From: Kocuria sp.
GTDB taxonomy: Bacteria; Actinomycetota; Actinomycetes; Actinomycetales; Micrococcaceae
Direction of reading: 5' to 3'
Length of the DNA: 41,875 nt
NCBI RefSeq assembly: GCF_030536815.1
Contig: NZ_JAUNPE010000009.1
Span: forward strand, 1-41,875
Shown here: positions 27,472 through 35,810 of the stretch, in pieces
Layout of the letters: each line of letters opens with the position of its first letter
Position numbering within the stretch: the stretch's first letter is position 1
Notes under the pieces: model-generated
Databases searched by the model: none
What the model was told of the DNA's origin: nothing
Seen by the model: only the letters and a program-made list of their open reading frames with translations
Program-made: the position numbers and the translations under genes

Positions 27472-28158
27472 ATGGCTGGCGATACCGTCATTACAGTGAT
27501 CGGCAATCTGACCGCCGACCCCGAACTGCGCTTCACTCCGTCCGGAGCCGCGGTGGCCAATTTCACGATTGCATCCACCCCGCGGGCCTTCGATCGGCAG
27601 TCCAATGAGTGGAAGGATCAGGAAACCCTGTTCCTGCGCTGCTCGGTGTGGCGTGAAGCAGCGGAGAACGTGGCAGAGTCCCTGAGCAAGGGCACTCGCG
27701 TGATCGTTCAAGGTCGGCTCAAAGCACGCTCGTACGAGACCAAGGAAGGGGAGCGACGCACCAGCCAGGAGCTGGAAGTCGACGAGATCGGCCCTTCCAT
27801 GCGGTACGCAACCGCCAAGATCAACCGCAACTCGCGCGGTGGTGGCCAGGGAGGCAACTCCTACGGCGGCAACCAGAGCTTCGGTAACACCGGCGGTGGT
27901 GGTGGCGGCGGCGGATTCGGTGGAGACTCCGGATTCAGCGGCGGCCAGCAGGGTGGCGGCTTTGGTGGAAACCAGGGCGGCAACTTCGCCGGCTCCGGCG
28001 GCGGCAACCAGCAAAGTGGTTTCAGCGGGGGTAACCCCGGTGCCAACCGCGGCGGTGGCGCGCAGCAGCGTCCGCAACAGGGCAACGATCCTTGGGGTCA
28101 GTCCTCCGGTGGTAATTACGACTGGGGTGCCGATTCCGAAGATGAGCCCCCCTTCTAA
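27472..28158 (+). CDS. ssb: single-stranded DNA-binding protein SSB
   Basis: 228 residues. Residues 1-115 form the OB fold ([43 protein letters not shown]-like segment [12 protein letters not shown]). A long Gly/Gln/Asn-rich linker follows (about 120-210), ending in the acidic tail SEDEPPF that recruits partner proteins. It coats single-stranded DNA at replication forks. Located in the S6-S18 operon, as in most bacteria. ATG at 27472 follows GGAGG. Confidence 0.96.
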   Translation: MAGDTVITVIGNLTADPELRFTPSGAAVANFTIASTPRAFDRQSNEWKDQETLFLRCSVWREAAENVAESLSKGTRVIVQGRLKARSYETKEGERRTSQELEVDEIGPSMRYATAKINRNSRGGGQGGNSYGGNQSFGNTGGGGGGGGFGGDSGFSGGQQGGGFGGNQGGNFAGSGGGNQQSGFSGGNPGANRGGGAQQRPQQGNDPWGQSSGGNYDWGADSEDEPPF

Positions 28159-28177
28159 ACACACTTATTCACCCCAT

Positions 28178-28197
28178 CCCGCAGGCCCGCCTGCGGG
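28178..28197 (+). other. hairpin between ssb and rpsR
   Basis: Perfect 8-bp stem CCCGCAGG/CCTGCGGG with a CCCG loop in the ssb-rpsR spacer, with no T-run. It could be an attenuator or an RNA processing/stability element that separates ssb from ribosomal-protein expression. Function inferred from structure only. Confidence 0.4.
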
Positions 28198-28223
28198 CTC
28201 CGCATCCGAAAAGGAGCACCACG

Positions 28224-28460
28224 ATGGCCAAGGCTGAAATTCGCAAGCCGAAACCAAAGCAGAACCCGCTCAAGGCGGCAGGCGTCACCGAGATCGATTA
28301 CAAAGACGTCGCTCTGCTTCGCAAGTTCATCTCCGACCGCGGCAAGATCCGTGCACGCCGCGTGACCGGCGTGTCCGTTCAGGAGCAGCGCAAGATCGCT
28401 TTGGCGATCAAGAACGCTCGTGAAGTTGCTTTGCTGCCCTACTCCGGCGCCGGCCGCTGA
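28224..28460 (+). CDS. rpsR: 30S ribosomal protein S18
   Basis: 78-residue S18 ([20 protein letters not shown]...[19 protein letters not shown]...[15 protein letters not shown]), full length. It lacks the cysteine pattern of zinc-binding S18 paralogues. AAAAGGAG lies upstream of the ATG. Lies in the rpsF operon; the partner S6 is encoded first. Confidence 0.97.
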   Translation: MAKAEIRKPKPKQNPLKAAGVTEIDYKDVALLRKFISDRGKIRARRVTGVSVQEQRKIALAIKNAREVALLPYSGAGR

Positions 28461-28480
28461 TCTGAGAGGACTGAGAATCT

Positions 28481-28930
28481 ATGGCAAAGATCATTCTGAC
28501 CCACGAAGTTTCCGGGCTGGGTTCAGCCGGTGACGTGGTTGACGTGAAGAACGGCTACGCCCGTAACTTCCTCTTCCCGCGCGGTTTTGCAACCCCCTGG
28601 AGCCGTGGCGCTGAAAAGCAGATCGAATCCATCAAGAACGCACGTGCCGCTCGTGACCTGGCATCCCTGGAGGATGCACAGGCCCTGGCTGCCAAGCTGA
28701 CCTCCACCACCTTGACCGTTCCGGTCAAGTCCGGTGCCGAGGGCCGCTTGTTCGGCACGGTGCGCGCTGAAGACGTTGCCAAGGCCGTCCAGGCCTCGGG
28801 TCTGGGCTCCATCGACAAGCGTCGTGTCGAGCTCACCCAGCGCATCAAGACCACCGGCGTGTACCAGGCCGTGGTTCGACTGCACGAAGAGGTCAACGCG
28901 AACGTCGAGTTCGAGGTTGTCCCCGCCTGA
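28481..28930 (+). CDS. rplI: 50S ribosomal protein L9
   Basis: 149-residue L9, the usual length: N-terminal domain [35 protein letters not shown], a long helix, and the C-terminal rRNA-binding domain. Last gene of the operon; 20 bases after rpsR. A strong terminator follows it. Confidence 0.97.
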   Translation: MAKIILTHEVSGLGSAGDVVDVKNGYARNFLFPRGFATPWSRGAEKQIESIKNARAARDLASLEDAQALAAKLTSTTLTVPVKSGAEGRLFGTVRAEDVAKAVQASGLGSIDKRRVELTQRIKTTGVYQAVVRLHEEVNANVEFEVVPA

Positions 28931-28976
28931 TTTCATCCCCTGGGCATCCCGCGCGATGCCCCCGGAATGTGATTGA

Positions 28977-29016
28977 GAAGAATCCCGCAGGTCACCGACC
29001 TGCGGGATTCTTCTTT
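28977..29016 (+). terminator. intrinsic terminator after rplI
   Basis: A 17-bp perfect stem (28977-28993 with 28997-29013, core AATCCCGCAGGTC) with a 3-base ACC loop and a short T-run (TTC TTT). It ends the rpsF-ssb-rpsR-rplI operon. Confidence 0.85.
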
Positions 29017-29090
29017 GTGTTTCCACGGTTTGGCCGGCACCGATGACTTTCCCAAGTTTCGCGGCCGGAAGCCCCGGGGGGTTACATGTG

Positions 29091-29414
29091 ATGATTTTCG
29101 GTATGGAAATCAAGGCACGCAGGGGACTCAGCGGGTCTCAGCTTTATTGGGTCGGACTGGGCTGCCTCGGCCTGGCCGTTGCAGCCTTTGCCGGGAGCTT
29201 TACCCTGGGCACCTCTCTGGACCCCCGAGGGGCCGTATTGGTGCTGGTGATCGGGTTGGTCGTCAGCGTCATAGCGTCCATTATTGCGGCGATACTGGGC
29301 ATTGCCGGGCTGGTTGCCTTTCCCCCGCTCAGGGGGAGGTTCATTGTCCTGTTGGTACTTTCGCTGCTGTTATCACCGTTGCTGTGGCTCGGGCTGATCG
29401 CCGCCGTGCTCTAG
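29091..29414 (+). CDS. small integral membrane protein, unknown
   Basis: 107 residues with three predicted membrane helices (about 15-38, 43-70 and 80-105), starting MIFGMEIKARRGLSGSQLYW. No family recognised. The start is uncertain: ATG at 29091 and ATG at 29103 are both in frame, with only a G-run upstream. It lies alone between the rplI terminator and the DnaA-box cluster, convergent with the CNNM gene. Confidence 0.6.
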   Translation: MIFGMEIKARRGLSGSQLYWVGLGCLGLAVAAFAGSFTLGTSLDPRGAVLVLVIGLVVSVIASIIAAILGIAGLVAFPPLRGRFIVLLVLSLLLSPLLWLGLIAAVL

Positions 29415-29502
29415 TTATCCACAGGGCCGTCCACAACCCGTGCACAAGTTGCGCGGCGTGTTCCACACGCTGTCCACAGGTTTTCCACAACCCGTGGACA
29501 GC
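29415..29502. promoter_or_regulatory. DnaA-box cluster remote from oriC
   Basis: In 88 bases between two convergent genes there is a perfect TTATCCACA (29415-29423) and near-matches at 29427-29435 (CCGTCCACA), 29459-29467 (TGTTCCACA), 29470-29478 (CTGTCCACA), 29481-29489 (TTTTCCACA), with a minus-strand partial box around 29494-29501. The density is similar to that of oriC, about 22 kb away, and no promoter is needed here. A DnaA-titrating or DnaA-reactivating locus is possible. Confidence 0.65.
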
Positions 29503-29510
29503 GCATCTCG

Positions 29511-30557
29511 TCAAGCCTCGCGAATCATGCGGCTGTCGTCGCGGATCTGACCCACGAGTTCCTCGAGCATGTCCTCCAGCGTGACGATGCCGTCCACGCG
29601 ACCGTCCGCTGAAATCACGGCGCCCAGATGGGCACCCGAGTTCTGCATGATGGTCAGCGCCTGTCGCAGCGGCATATCCGCGTCAATGCGCGGCAGTGCG
29701 CGCACCTGGGTGGCCTCGATGGGAAGGTCGCGAGCGGCGTCGTCCTCTTCGATCAGGTCCTTGATGTGGACGTAACCGGCCAGCGAGCCGTCACGGGCGA
29801 GCATCGGGAAGCGCGAGTAGCTGTCCGCGGCAATGATCTCCGCCTGGGCCGTGGTGACGCCCGAGGGCAGGCACGTCACCTTGCTCATGGGGATCAGGAT
29901 GCCGTTGACGCTGCGTTCCTCGAAGGTCAGGGCGCCCAGGAGTAGGCGCTCGTCGTTGGCTTCGAGCAACCCGCCGTGGCGTGATTCGGCGACCAGGGCG
30001 GCAACCTCGTCGCGGGTGAAGACCGAGGTGACCTCGTCCTTGGGCTGCACGCGCATCAGGCGCAGAATGCCGTTGGAGATCCCGTTCATGAGCCACAGCA
30101 GCGGCCGCAGCACGGTGACCACGCCCATCAGGAGGGGGCCCAGCACCAGGGCGCTGCGCTCGGGGGTGGCCAGCGCGATGTTTTTCGGGACCATCTCGCC
30201 GACCACCACGTGCAGGTAGGTCACCAAGGCCAGCGCGATCGCGAATGCAATCGGGTGCTGCAGGGCCTCCGGCACGCCGATCGCGGCGAACGGAACTTCG
30301 AGCAGGTGCGCAATGGCCGGTTCACTGATCGCGCCGAGAGCCAGGGTGCAAATGGTGATGCCCAGCTGCGCGCCCGCCATCATGAGCGAGACGTTTTCCA
30401 TGGCCCTGAGGGTGACCTTGGCGGCCCACTTACCCTCGAGCGCCCTGGGTTCGATCACGGTGCGGCGCGCGGAGATCAGGGCGAATTCCGCGCCCACGAA
30501 GAATGCGTTGCCCGCAAGCAGCAACACGGTGAGCAGCACTCCGGCGAAGTCGTTCAT
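29511..30557 (-). CDS. CNNM/HlyC-family membrane protein (CBS domains)
   Basis: 348 residues. An N-terminal CNNM transmembrane domain (about 1-140; GAEFALISARRT, GAQLGITICTLALGAISEPAI, VVGEMVPKNIAL) is followed by a CBS pair (about 205-345, with FTRDEVAALVAESRHGGLL and HIKDLIEEDD, ending VDGIVTLEDMLEELVGQIRDD). Members are divalent-cation (Mg/Co) efflux or uptake systems. It lacks the C-terminal CorC_HlyC domain found in its partner. The ATG overlaps the stop of the upstream paralogue as ATGA, with AGGAGG before it, so the two are translated together. Confidence 0.88.
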   Translation of the reverse strand: MNDFAGVLLTVLLLAGNAFFVGAEFALISARRTVIEPRALEGKWAAKVTLRAMENVSLMMAGAQLGITICTLALGAISEPAIAHLLEVPFAAIGVPEALQHPIAFAIALALVTYLHVVVGEMVPKNIALATPERSALVLGPLLMGVVTVLRPLLWLMNGISNGILRLMRVQPKDEVTSVFTRDEVAALVAESRHGGLLEANDERLLLGALTFEERSVNGILIPMSKVTCLPSGVTTAQAEIIAADSYSRFPMLARDGSLAGYVHIKDLIEEDDAARDLPIEATQVRALPRIDADMPLRQALTIMQNSGAHLGAVISADGRVDGIVTLEDMLEELVGQIRDDSRMIREA

Positions 30558-31993
30558 CGGTTTTCCTCCTGCTCGACGACGCCGCTGGGGGCCTCGGGGT
30601 GGTCCGTGGCCTTCGCGTTGTGCTCCTGGTTTTCGTGCTCGGTCTCATCCTCGGACGGCAGCTCGTGCACGCGAGCGGTCAGCTCGGTGATGCGGTGTTC
30701 GTCCAGGTCGGTCACCTCGAACGTGATGAGTTGGGGATCCTCGCCGGGGTCAGGATCGGATTCGACCGTGACGGTGTCTCCCACCTCGGCCAGGCGGCCC
30801 AGGTTCAAGGTGATGAGCCCGGCCAGGGTTTCGTAGTCCTCGTGTTCGGGGACCGTGACGCCCAGGTGCTCACTGGCCTCGTCCGGGCGCAGGGCCGCGG
30901 AGAAGGTCCACACGTCATCGTGTTGTTCGGCGTGGGGCTCGTCCTGGGGGTCGTGCTCGTCGCGCACCTCACCCACGAGTTCCTCCACGAGGTCCTCCAG
31001 GGTGACCAGCCCGGCGATGTCGCCGAACTCGTCCACGAGCAGGGTCATCTGCAGGGCACCGGTGCGCAGCACGTCCATGAGGTCGTCGAGTTCCACGGTG
31101 TCCGGGACAAAGCGGGCCTCGCCCATGATGTCCTCGACGGTCACGGACTCACGCTGGGCGTAGGGCACGGCCAGGGCCCGGCGTACGTGCACCTGGCCCA
31201 GAACGTGTTCCTTGTCGTCGTGCAGCACCGGGAAGCGGGAGAAACCGGTGGCCTTGGACTCTCGCAGCAGATCCCGCACGGTGTTGTTCGGGGAGAGGGT
31301 GACCATTTGACCGCGCGGGGTCATCACGTCATGTGCGCGGCGGTCACCGAACGCGAACGAGCGCTCAACCAGCTCCGCGGTCTGGGAGGCCAGTGCGCCC
31401 TGATTGGCGGAATGGCGGACCAGCCCGGCGAGTTCCTCGGGGGAGCGCGTTGAGGCCAGTTCCTCTTGTGGTTCCACGCCCAACGCGCGCACGATCTTGT
31501 TGGCGTTGTTGTTGAACAGGCGGATGGGCCAGCCCAGCACCTTGGTGAAGCCGCGCTGAAATCCGACCACTGCCTTCGCGGTGGCCAGGGGCTTGGCAAT
31601 GGCAAGGTTCTTGGGTACCAGTTCGCCGAAGATCATGGTCAGGCCGGTGGCCAGCACCAGCGCAAGCGTGATGGAGGTGGAGCGGGCAGCGACGGGTGAC
31701 AGGCCGGCGTCGGTGAGCGGCCCCACGATGAGGGCGGCAATGGCGGGTTCCGCGAGGAAGCCGATGCCCAGGTTGGTGACGGTGATGCCCAGCTGGGCTC
31801 CGGAGAGCTGGGTGGACAGGGTCTTCATGCCCTTCAACACACCCTGGGAGCGGCGGTCCCCGGTCTTGGCGGCGGCCTCTACGTCATTTCGATTGACGGT
31901 GATGAGGGAGAACTCGGCGGCAACAAAGGCGCCGCACGCTGCGACCAGCACGAGTCCGACGATGATGGAGACGACTTCCACTAGCTCCACCAC
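30554..31993 (-). CDS. CNNM/HlyC-family membrane protein with CorC domain
   Basis: 479 residues: CNNM membrane domain (about 1-185; VAAEFSLITVNRNDVEAAA, GAQLGITVTNLGIGFLAEPAI, FGELVPKNLAIAKP), a CBS pair (about 215-340), the family motif AGLVTLEDLVEELVGEVRDEHD, a CorC/transporter-associated domain (about 365-440) and an acidic Glu/His-rich tail. Cation-transport function is inferred from the family. GTG start at 31991-31993. The C-terminus overlaps the downstream paralogue by the ATGA junction; such tandem pairs are common in actinobacteria. Confidence 0.9.
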   Translation of the reverse strand: MVELVEVVSIIVGLVLVAACGAFVAAEFSLITVNRNDVEAAAKTGDRRSQGVLKGMKTLSTQLSGAQLGITVTNLGIGFLAEPAIAALIVGPLTDAGLSPVAARSTSITLALVLATGLTMIFGELVPKNLAIAKPLATAKAVVGFQRGFTKVLGWPIRLFNNNANKIVRALGVEPQEELASTRSPEELAGLVRHSANQGALASQTAELVERSFAFGDRRAHDVMTPRGQMVTLSPNNTVRDLLRESKATGFSRFPVLHDDKEHVLGQVHVRRALAVPYAQRESVTVEDIMGEARFVPDTVELDDLMDVLRTGALQMTLLVDEFGDIAGLVTLEDLVEELVGEVRDEHDPQDEPHAEQHDDVWTFSAALRPDEASEHLGVTVPEHEDYETLAGLITLNLGRLAEVGDTVTVESDPDPGEDPQLITFEVTDLDEHRITELTARVHELPSEDETEHENQEHNAKATDHPEAPSGVVEQEENR

Positions 31994-32237
31994 CCCTGGC
32001 TACAACTCAGAAAACCGGGTCTTTCACAGGGGGCGTCGCTAGGGGCGCTCATGATCTCCGTATCTAGGTGAGGGCGGCGCGCCAAGCGCCGCGAGGTATG
32101 AAACGGGATCAATCTACAGGCGAAACCCGGGAGTTTCCAGGGGGTGAGCGGCGTCGTGGTCCCCCTTAGCGAACGCGTGTTATCCGTGTCGTGGCACAGT
32201 GCGACAATGGAGCGCAGTCTTTGAGGAATGGAAGTGA

Positions 32238-34616
32238 GTGAGGGTGTCGGAATACACGTCCGGATCGCGCGAGGAGTACGGGCGCTCGCTGCCGCATGAC
32301 AACGTGGCGGAGCAGTCGGTGCTGGGCGGCATGCTGCTCTCCAAGGACGCCATTGCGGACGTGGTGGAAGTGCTGCGCGGAGTGGATTTCTACAAGCCGG
32401 CGCACGAATCCGTTTACGACGCCGTGATCTCCCTGTACGGGCGCGGCGAACCCGCCGATGCAATCACCGTGGGCGACGAGCTCACCAAGCGCGGTGAGAT
32501 CGAACGCATCGGTGGCGTGGCGTACCTGCACTCGCTGATCGCGTCCGTACCGACCGCGGCCAATGCGGGTTTCTACGCGGAGATCGTGCGCGAGCGTGCG
32601 GTGCTGCGGCGGTTGGTGGAGGCCGGTACCAAGATCGCGCAGCTGGGGTACTCGCAGGACGGCGAGGTCGATGACATCGTCAACGAGGCTCAGGGCGAGA
32701 TCTACCAGGTGGCGGAGCGGCGCACGTCCGAGGACTACGTGGTGCTCAGTGACGTCATGGAGGCCGCGGTCGACGAGATCGAGGCCGCCGGTAACCGCGA
32801 GGGCATGCAGGGTGTGCCCACCGGGTTCATTGAACTGGACGAGCTGACCCACGGGTTCCAGGGCGGACAAATGATCGTGATCGCGGCGCGCCCGGCCATG
32901 GGTAAGTCCACGTTCGCGCTGGACATCGCACGCTCCGCGTCCATCAAGCACAACATGACCTCCGTGATCTTCTCGCTCGAAATGAGCCGTAATGAGATCG
33001 CCATGCGTCTGTTGGCCGCGGAGGGCACCCTGCAGATGCAGGACCTGCGCGCCGGCACACTGCAGGACGAGCAGTGGGCCAAGATCGCGCAGATCATGGG
33101 CAAAATGGATTCGGCGCCGCTGTTCATCGACGATTCGCCCAACATGTCGCTCATGGAGATTCGCGCCAAGTGCCGGCGCCTGAAGCAAAAGCATGATTTG
33201 AAGCTCGTGGTCCTCGACTACCTGCAGCTCATGAGTTCCGGCAAGAAGGTCGAATCCCGTCAGCAGGAGGTCTCCGAGTTCTCCCGTGCGCTCAAGCTGC
33301 TGGCCAAGGAGCTCGAAGTTCCGGTCATCGCGCTGTCCCAGCTGAACCGTGGCTCCGAGCAGCGCACGGACAAGAAGCCGCAGGTGAGTGACCTGCGCGA
33401 ATCGGGTTGCCTGACCGGCGACACCCGGATTCTGCGCGCGGACACGGGCGCGGAGACGACCATGCGTGAGCTGTACGAGTCGGGCGAGAAGGACGTGCCC
33501 GTGTGGGCGCTCGCGGACGACCTGCGTTACGTGCAGCGACCGATGACGCACGTGTTCTCCACCGGTGTGAAGCCCGTCTTCCGGTTGCGTCTGGCGTCCG
33601 GGCGCGAGGTGCGGGCGACGGCGAACCACAAGTTCTTCACGTACGCGGGCTGGCGGGCTCTGGGCGACCTGGGTGTGGGGGATCGGTTGGGTATCCCGCG
33701 GCATGTGGGGGCGCCCGTTTCTTCTGTATCCATGAGTGACGCTGAAGTGACCGCCTTGGGCGCGCAGTTGGCCGGGCTCTCGTCCGTGCCAGCTTCAATA
33801 TTCGGACTTCCCAAGGACCAGGTGCGGTTGCTGCTCAGCTCGGCATGGTCCCGTTCCGGATCGGTTTCCTCGGCAACTTCCGGTGAGTGCGGTGAGATTT
33901 CTCTGACGACGACGTCGCGTGACGCCGCCGATGCCGTGGCCCGCCTGCTGTTGCGGTTCGGAATCGTGGGGACTGTTTCTTCAGGTGCAGGTACTGCTGC
34001 TTCTGTCGTGTCGATTGACGAGTTCGAGGATCAGCTGATGTTCCTGGAGCAGATTCCTATGGCTGGTGAATCTGCGGTGGCCGCGACCCAGCTGCGTTCT
34101 GCTTTGCGGGCTGTGAAGGGAAAAAAGGCTGCTTCCGACCCCGACGGAATGTACAACGCGTGGGACGAGGTCCGGAGTCTTTTGGAAAACCGCGTATCGG
34201 CGTCCTCTGTGGCTGGTGGCGGCGCGGCGACGATCACCCGACCGCCCCAATCTCGGCTGGAAGAAGTCATTTCCGCGCTCGATACCCACGACCTGGACAT
34301 GATGGCGATGAACGATCTGTATTGGGATCGCATTGTGTCCATGGAGGATGACGGCGTGGAGGAAGTCTTTGATGCCACCGTGGTTGGCGCCCACAACTTT
34401 GTGGCCAACGGCGTGACCGTCCACAACTCGATCGAGCAGGACGCGGACATGGTCATCCTGCTGCACCGTGAGGACGTCTACGACAAGGAGTCACCGCGTG
34501 CCGGTGAGGCCGATGTGATCGTGGCGAAGCACCGCAACGGCCCCACCAAGACGATCGTGGTGGCGTTCCAGGGTCATTACTCGCGGTTCGCGAACATGGC
34601 GCTGGAGGGGTTCTAA
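32238..34616 (+). CDS. dnaB: replicative DNA helicase DnaB containing an intein
   Basis: Hexameric fork helicase. The 792-codon frame encodes a 452-residue DnaB split by a 340-residue intein (residues 391-730). N-terminal domain SLPHDNVAEQSVLGGMLL, Walker A ARPAMGKSTFALDIA, Walker B LVVLDYLQLM and VPVIALSQLNRGSEQR, then the SDLRESG motif is interrupted and continues as SIEQDADMVILLHRED. All frames are open, so splicing is required for a working helicase. GTG start at 32238 (MRVSEYTSG) with GAATGGAAG upstream; a GTG at 32244 is possible. It is likely loaded with DciA. The 3' end has a diverged copy at 35709-35810. Confidence 0.96.
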   Translation: MRVSEYTSGSREEYGRSLPHDNVAEQSVLGGMLLSKDAIADVVEVLRGVDFYKPAHESVYDAVISLYGRGEPADAITVGDELTKRGEIERIGGVAYLHSLIASVPTAANAGFYAEIVRERAVLRRLVEAGTKIAQLGYSQDGEVDDIVNEAQGEIYQVAERRTSEDYVVLSDVMEAAVDEIEAAGNREGMQGVPTGFIELDELTHGFQGGQMIVIAARPAMGKSTFALDIARSASIKHNMTSVIFSLEMSRNEIAMRLLAAEGTLQMQDLRAGTLQDEQWAKIAQIMGKMDSAPLFIDDSPNMSLMEIRAKCRRLKQKHDLKLVVLDYLQLMSSGKKVESRQQEVSEFSRALKLLAKELEVPVIALSQLNRGSEQRTDKKPQVSDLRESGCLTGDTRILRADTGAETTMRELYESGEKDVPVWALADDLRYVQRPMTHVFSTGVKPVFRLRLASGREVRATANHKFFTYAGWRALGDLGVGDRLGIPRHVGAPVSSVSMSDAEVTALGAQLAGLSSVPASIFGLPKDQVRLLLSSAWSRSGSVSSATSGECGEISLTTTSRDAADAVARLLLRFGIVGTVSSGAGTAASVVSIDEFEDQLMFLEQIPMAGESAVAATQLRSALRAVKGKKAASDPDGMYNAWDEVRSLLENRVSASSVAGGGAATITRPPQSRLEEVISALDTHDLDMMAMNDLYWDRIVSMEDDGVEEVFDATVVGAHNFVANGVTVHNSIEQDADMVILLHREDVYDKESPRAGEADVIVAKHRNGPTKTIVVAFQGHYSRFANMALEGF
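33408..34427 (+). other. DnaB intein with degenerate LAGLIDADG endonuclease
   Basis: 340-residue intein inserted after SDLRESG and before SIEQD, the same site as the Synechocystis DnaB intein. Splicing residues are intact: N-terminal Cys (block A CLTGDTRI), block B TANHKF, block F VFDATVVGAHNFVANGVTVHN ending in HN, with a Ser at +1 of the extein. The middle (about intein residues 95-290) aligns by pattern with a DOD homing endonuclease (ALGAQLAGL, LPKDQVRLLLSSAWSRSGSV, AVARLLLRFGIVG), but both acidic motif positions are gone (the usual GDG reads SSV-like, the usual TDG reads RSG). Splicing should work, homing should not. Confidence 0.88.
34515..34616 (+). repeat. dnaB 3' end, member of a 102-bp duplication
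   Basis: The last 34 codons of dnaB, matched by 35709-35810 with no gaps and nine mismatches. Confidence 0.95.
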
Positions 34617-34690
34617 GATCCGGGGACATCAAGCCTTAATCCACTGACGAGGGCCTGATTGCGATACGTAATTATTGTCGAAATGCTCAT

Positions 34691-35347
34691 TTGGCCGGGA
34701 AGAATAAGACTTGTTCAGGGTTCCGTCGTGAGCTCGCAAAGGTTTTCAACAAGTCACCGCGAACCAGCTATGTAGGGCTGTCCGTGGGAATCACGGCTCT
34801 CCTGATGATAGGAGGTCCCGCGGTCGCCTCGCCATCAGCTTCTAGCGTTGCGCCCGCTATGGGGGTGTCTTCGAAGGCGGCCTTTGCATCGAATAAGTCA
34901 GTAGGCGAGAAGTTTAATGCCCAGGTGTCCGAGTCTGGCAAATATATGCAGACCTCCCCTGACGGATCGGTCTACTTCGACCTGGCAGCCGCCCGAGCTG
35001 CCGGTGCAAGTCCAGAAATCATTGATATTGGGCAGACAATTAATCAGCTAGCGTCCGCTCATAACGCTACTGGAAATGGAACGACGGCTGCCCGGCTGAG
35101 CGTTCCTGTCTGGGGGAATTGGTGCGGGCCTGGTTACGGTGGAGGACCTGCTCTCGATGTGCTGGATTCGATCTGCAGGAAGCACGACCGGTGCTACGGC
35201 TCACGGGGTTACTTTGCTTGTTCCTGCGATCGAGCTATCGTCACGGACATCCGGCAGAACGCCCACCGCATGAATTCCCGGGAACGCGCAACGGCGGCCG
35301 CTGTGAGCACCTACTTCACCTACTGTTTGTGCAATCCGCTCAAGTAG
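34691..35347 (+). CDS. secreted phospholipase A2 (bacterial type)
   Basis: 218-residue exported enzyme that cleaves sn-2 ester bonds of phospholipids. Seen: a basic N-terminus, signal-peptide core LSVGITALLMIGGPAVA with likely cleavage before SPS (about residue 47), then the PLA2 core with calcium loop WCGPG (144-148), the catalytic HD pair (His165-Asp166, in CRKHDRCYG), and many cysteines (145, 162, 168, 177, 179, 212, 214) for disulfides. No ribosome site is obvious before the TTG at 34691, and an ATG at 34683 is in another frame, so the start is doubtful. It lies directly after dnaB, inside the segment closed by the duplicated dnaB tail, and its context suggests acquisition by transfer. 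Confidence 0.85.
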   Translation: MAGKNKTCSGFRRELAKVFNKSPRTSYVGLSVGITALLMIGGPAVASPSASSVAPAMGVSSKAAFASNKSVGEKFNAQVSESGKYMQTSPDGSVYFDLAAARAAGASPEIIDIGQTINQLASAHNATGNGTTAARLSVPVWGNWCGPGYGGGPALDVLDSICRKHDRCYGSRGYFACSCDRAIVTDIRQNAHRMNSRERATAAAVSTYFTYCLCNPLK

Positions 35348-35366
35348 AAATCGGAGTGTGGCTGTT

Positions 35367-35657
35367 ATGGCTGCTACTGACCCGTCCAGAGGCATTCGGG
35401 GGGCTGAGCGCCGGCCGACTGCTACGTGGATATTAATGCTTTTGGCCTTGGTGTTTGTTCTGCTGATGCCGGATTGGACTGGATCCGGCAGCAATCGACC
35501 CGTTTGGCTCTTCCTGATCCCCATCTTCCTCGGGCTGATCGGGGCGGCCTTCGCCGTGTACACTCGCCACTTCTGGTGGGCCTTCGCCTCCGTGCTTTGG
35601 GGCCTCGTGCTCATCCAGGGGCTAGTAGTGCTCGTCACACTTATCAGCGGGCCGTGA
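35367..35657 (+). CDS. small membrane protein of unknown function
   Basis: 96 residues with about three membrane helices (17-35, 41-60 and 68-92 roughly) separated by short polar turns; MAATDPSRGIRGAERRPTATW forms a basic cytoplasmic leader. ATG at 35367 is ten bases after GGAG; a GTG at 35358 is in frame. It is 19 bases after the phospholipase stop, so the pair may be co-transcribed, and an accessory or immunity role next to a secreted lipase is conceivable but unsupported. Confidence 0.55.
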   Translation: MAATDPSRGIRGAERRPTATWILMLLALVFVLLMPDWTGSGSNRPVWLFLIPIFLGLIGAAFAVYTRHFWWAFASVLWGLVLIQGLVVLVTLISGP

Positions 35658-35708
35658 ATTCATGGTCGCACCAAGCCATCAGTGCCCGTCCTTGGTCATC
35701 GGCCACCG

Positions 35709-35810
35709 GTCATCGTGGCGGAGCACCGTAACGGCCCCACCAAGACCATCGTGGTGGCGTTCCAAGGTCACTACTCGCGGTTCGCGAACATGGCGTTGGA
35801 GGGGGTCTAG
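35709..35810 (+). pseudogene. diverged copy of the dnaB 3' end
   Basis: 34 codons (VIVAEHRNGPTK...GHYSRFANMALEGV, stop TAG), 91% identical over 102 bases to the end of dnaB (34515-34616), with no gaps. Of nine differences, six are silent, one swaps the stop codon and two change an amino acid (Lys to Glu, Phe to Val). That silent bias means this copy evolved as part of a working dnaB in another lineage, not by decay after duplication here. No start or upstream dnaB sequence precedes it. Confidence 0.93.

Noticed and set aside
27841-28080. Gly-rich repeat in ssb considered as a separate repeat element
   Set aside because: It is the normal low-complexity linker of actinobacterial SSB, encoded in frame.
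27421-28164. Minus-strand frame over ssb
   Set aside because: Ala/Thr-rich shadow of the Gly-rich ssb linker; ssb is certain.
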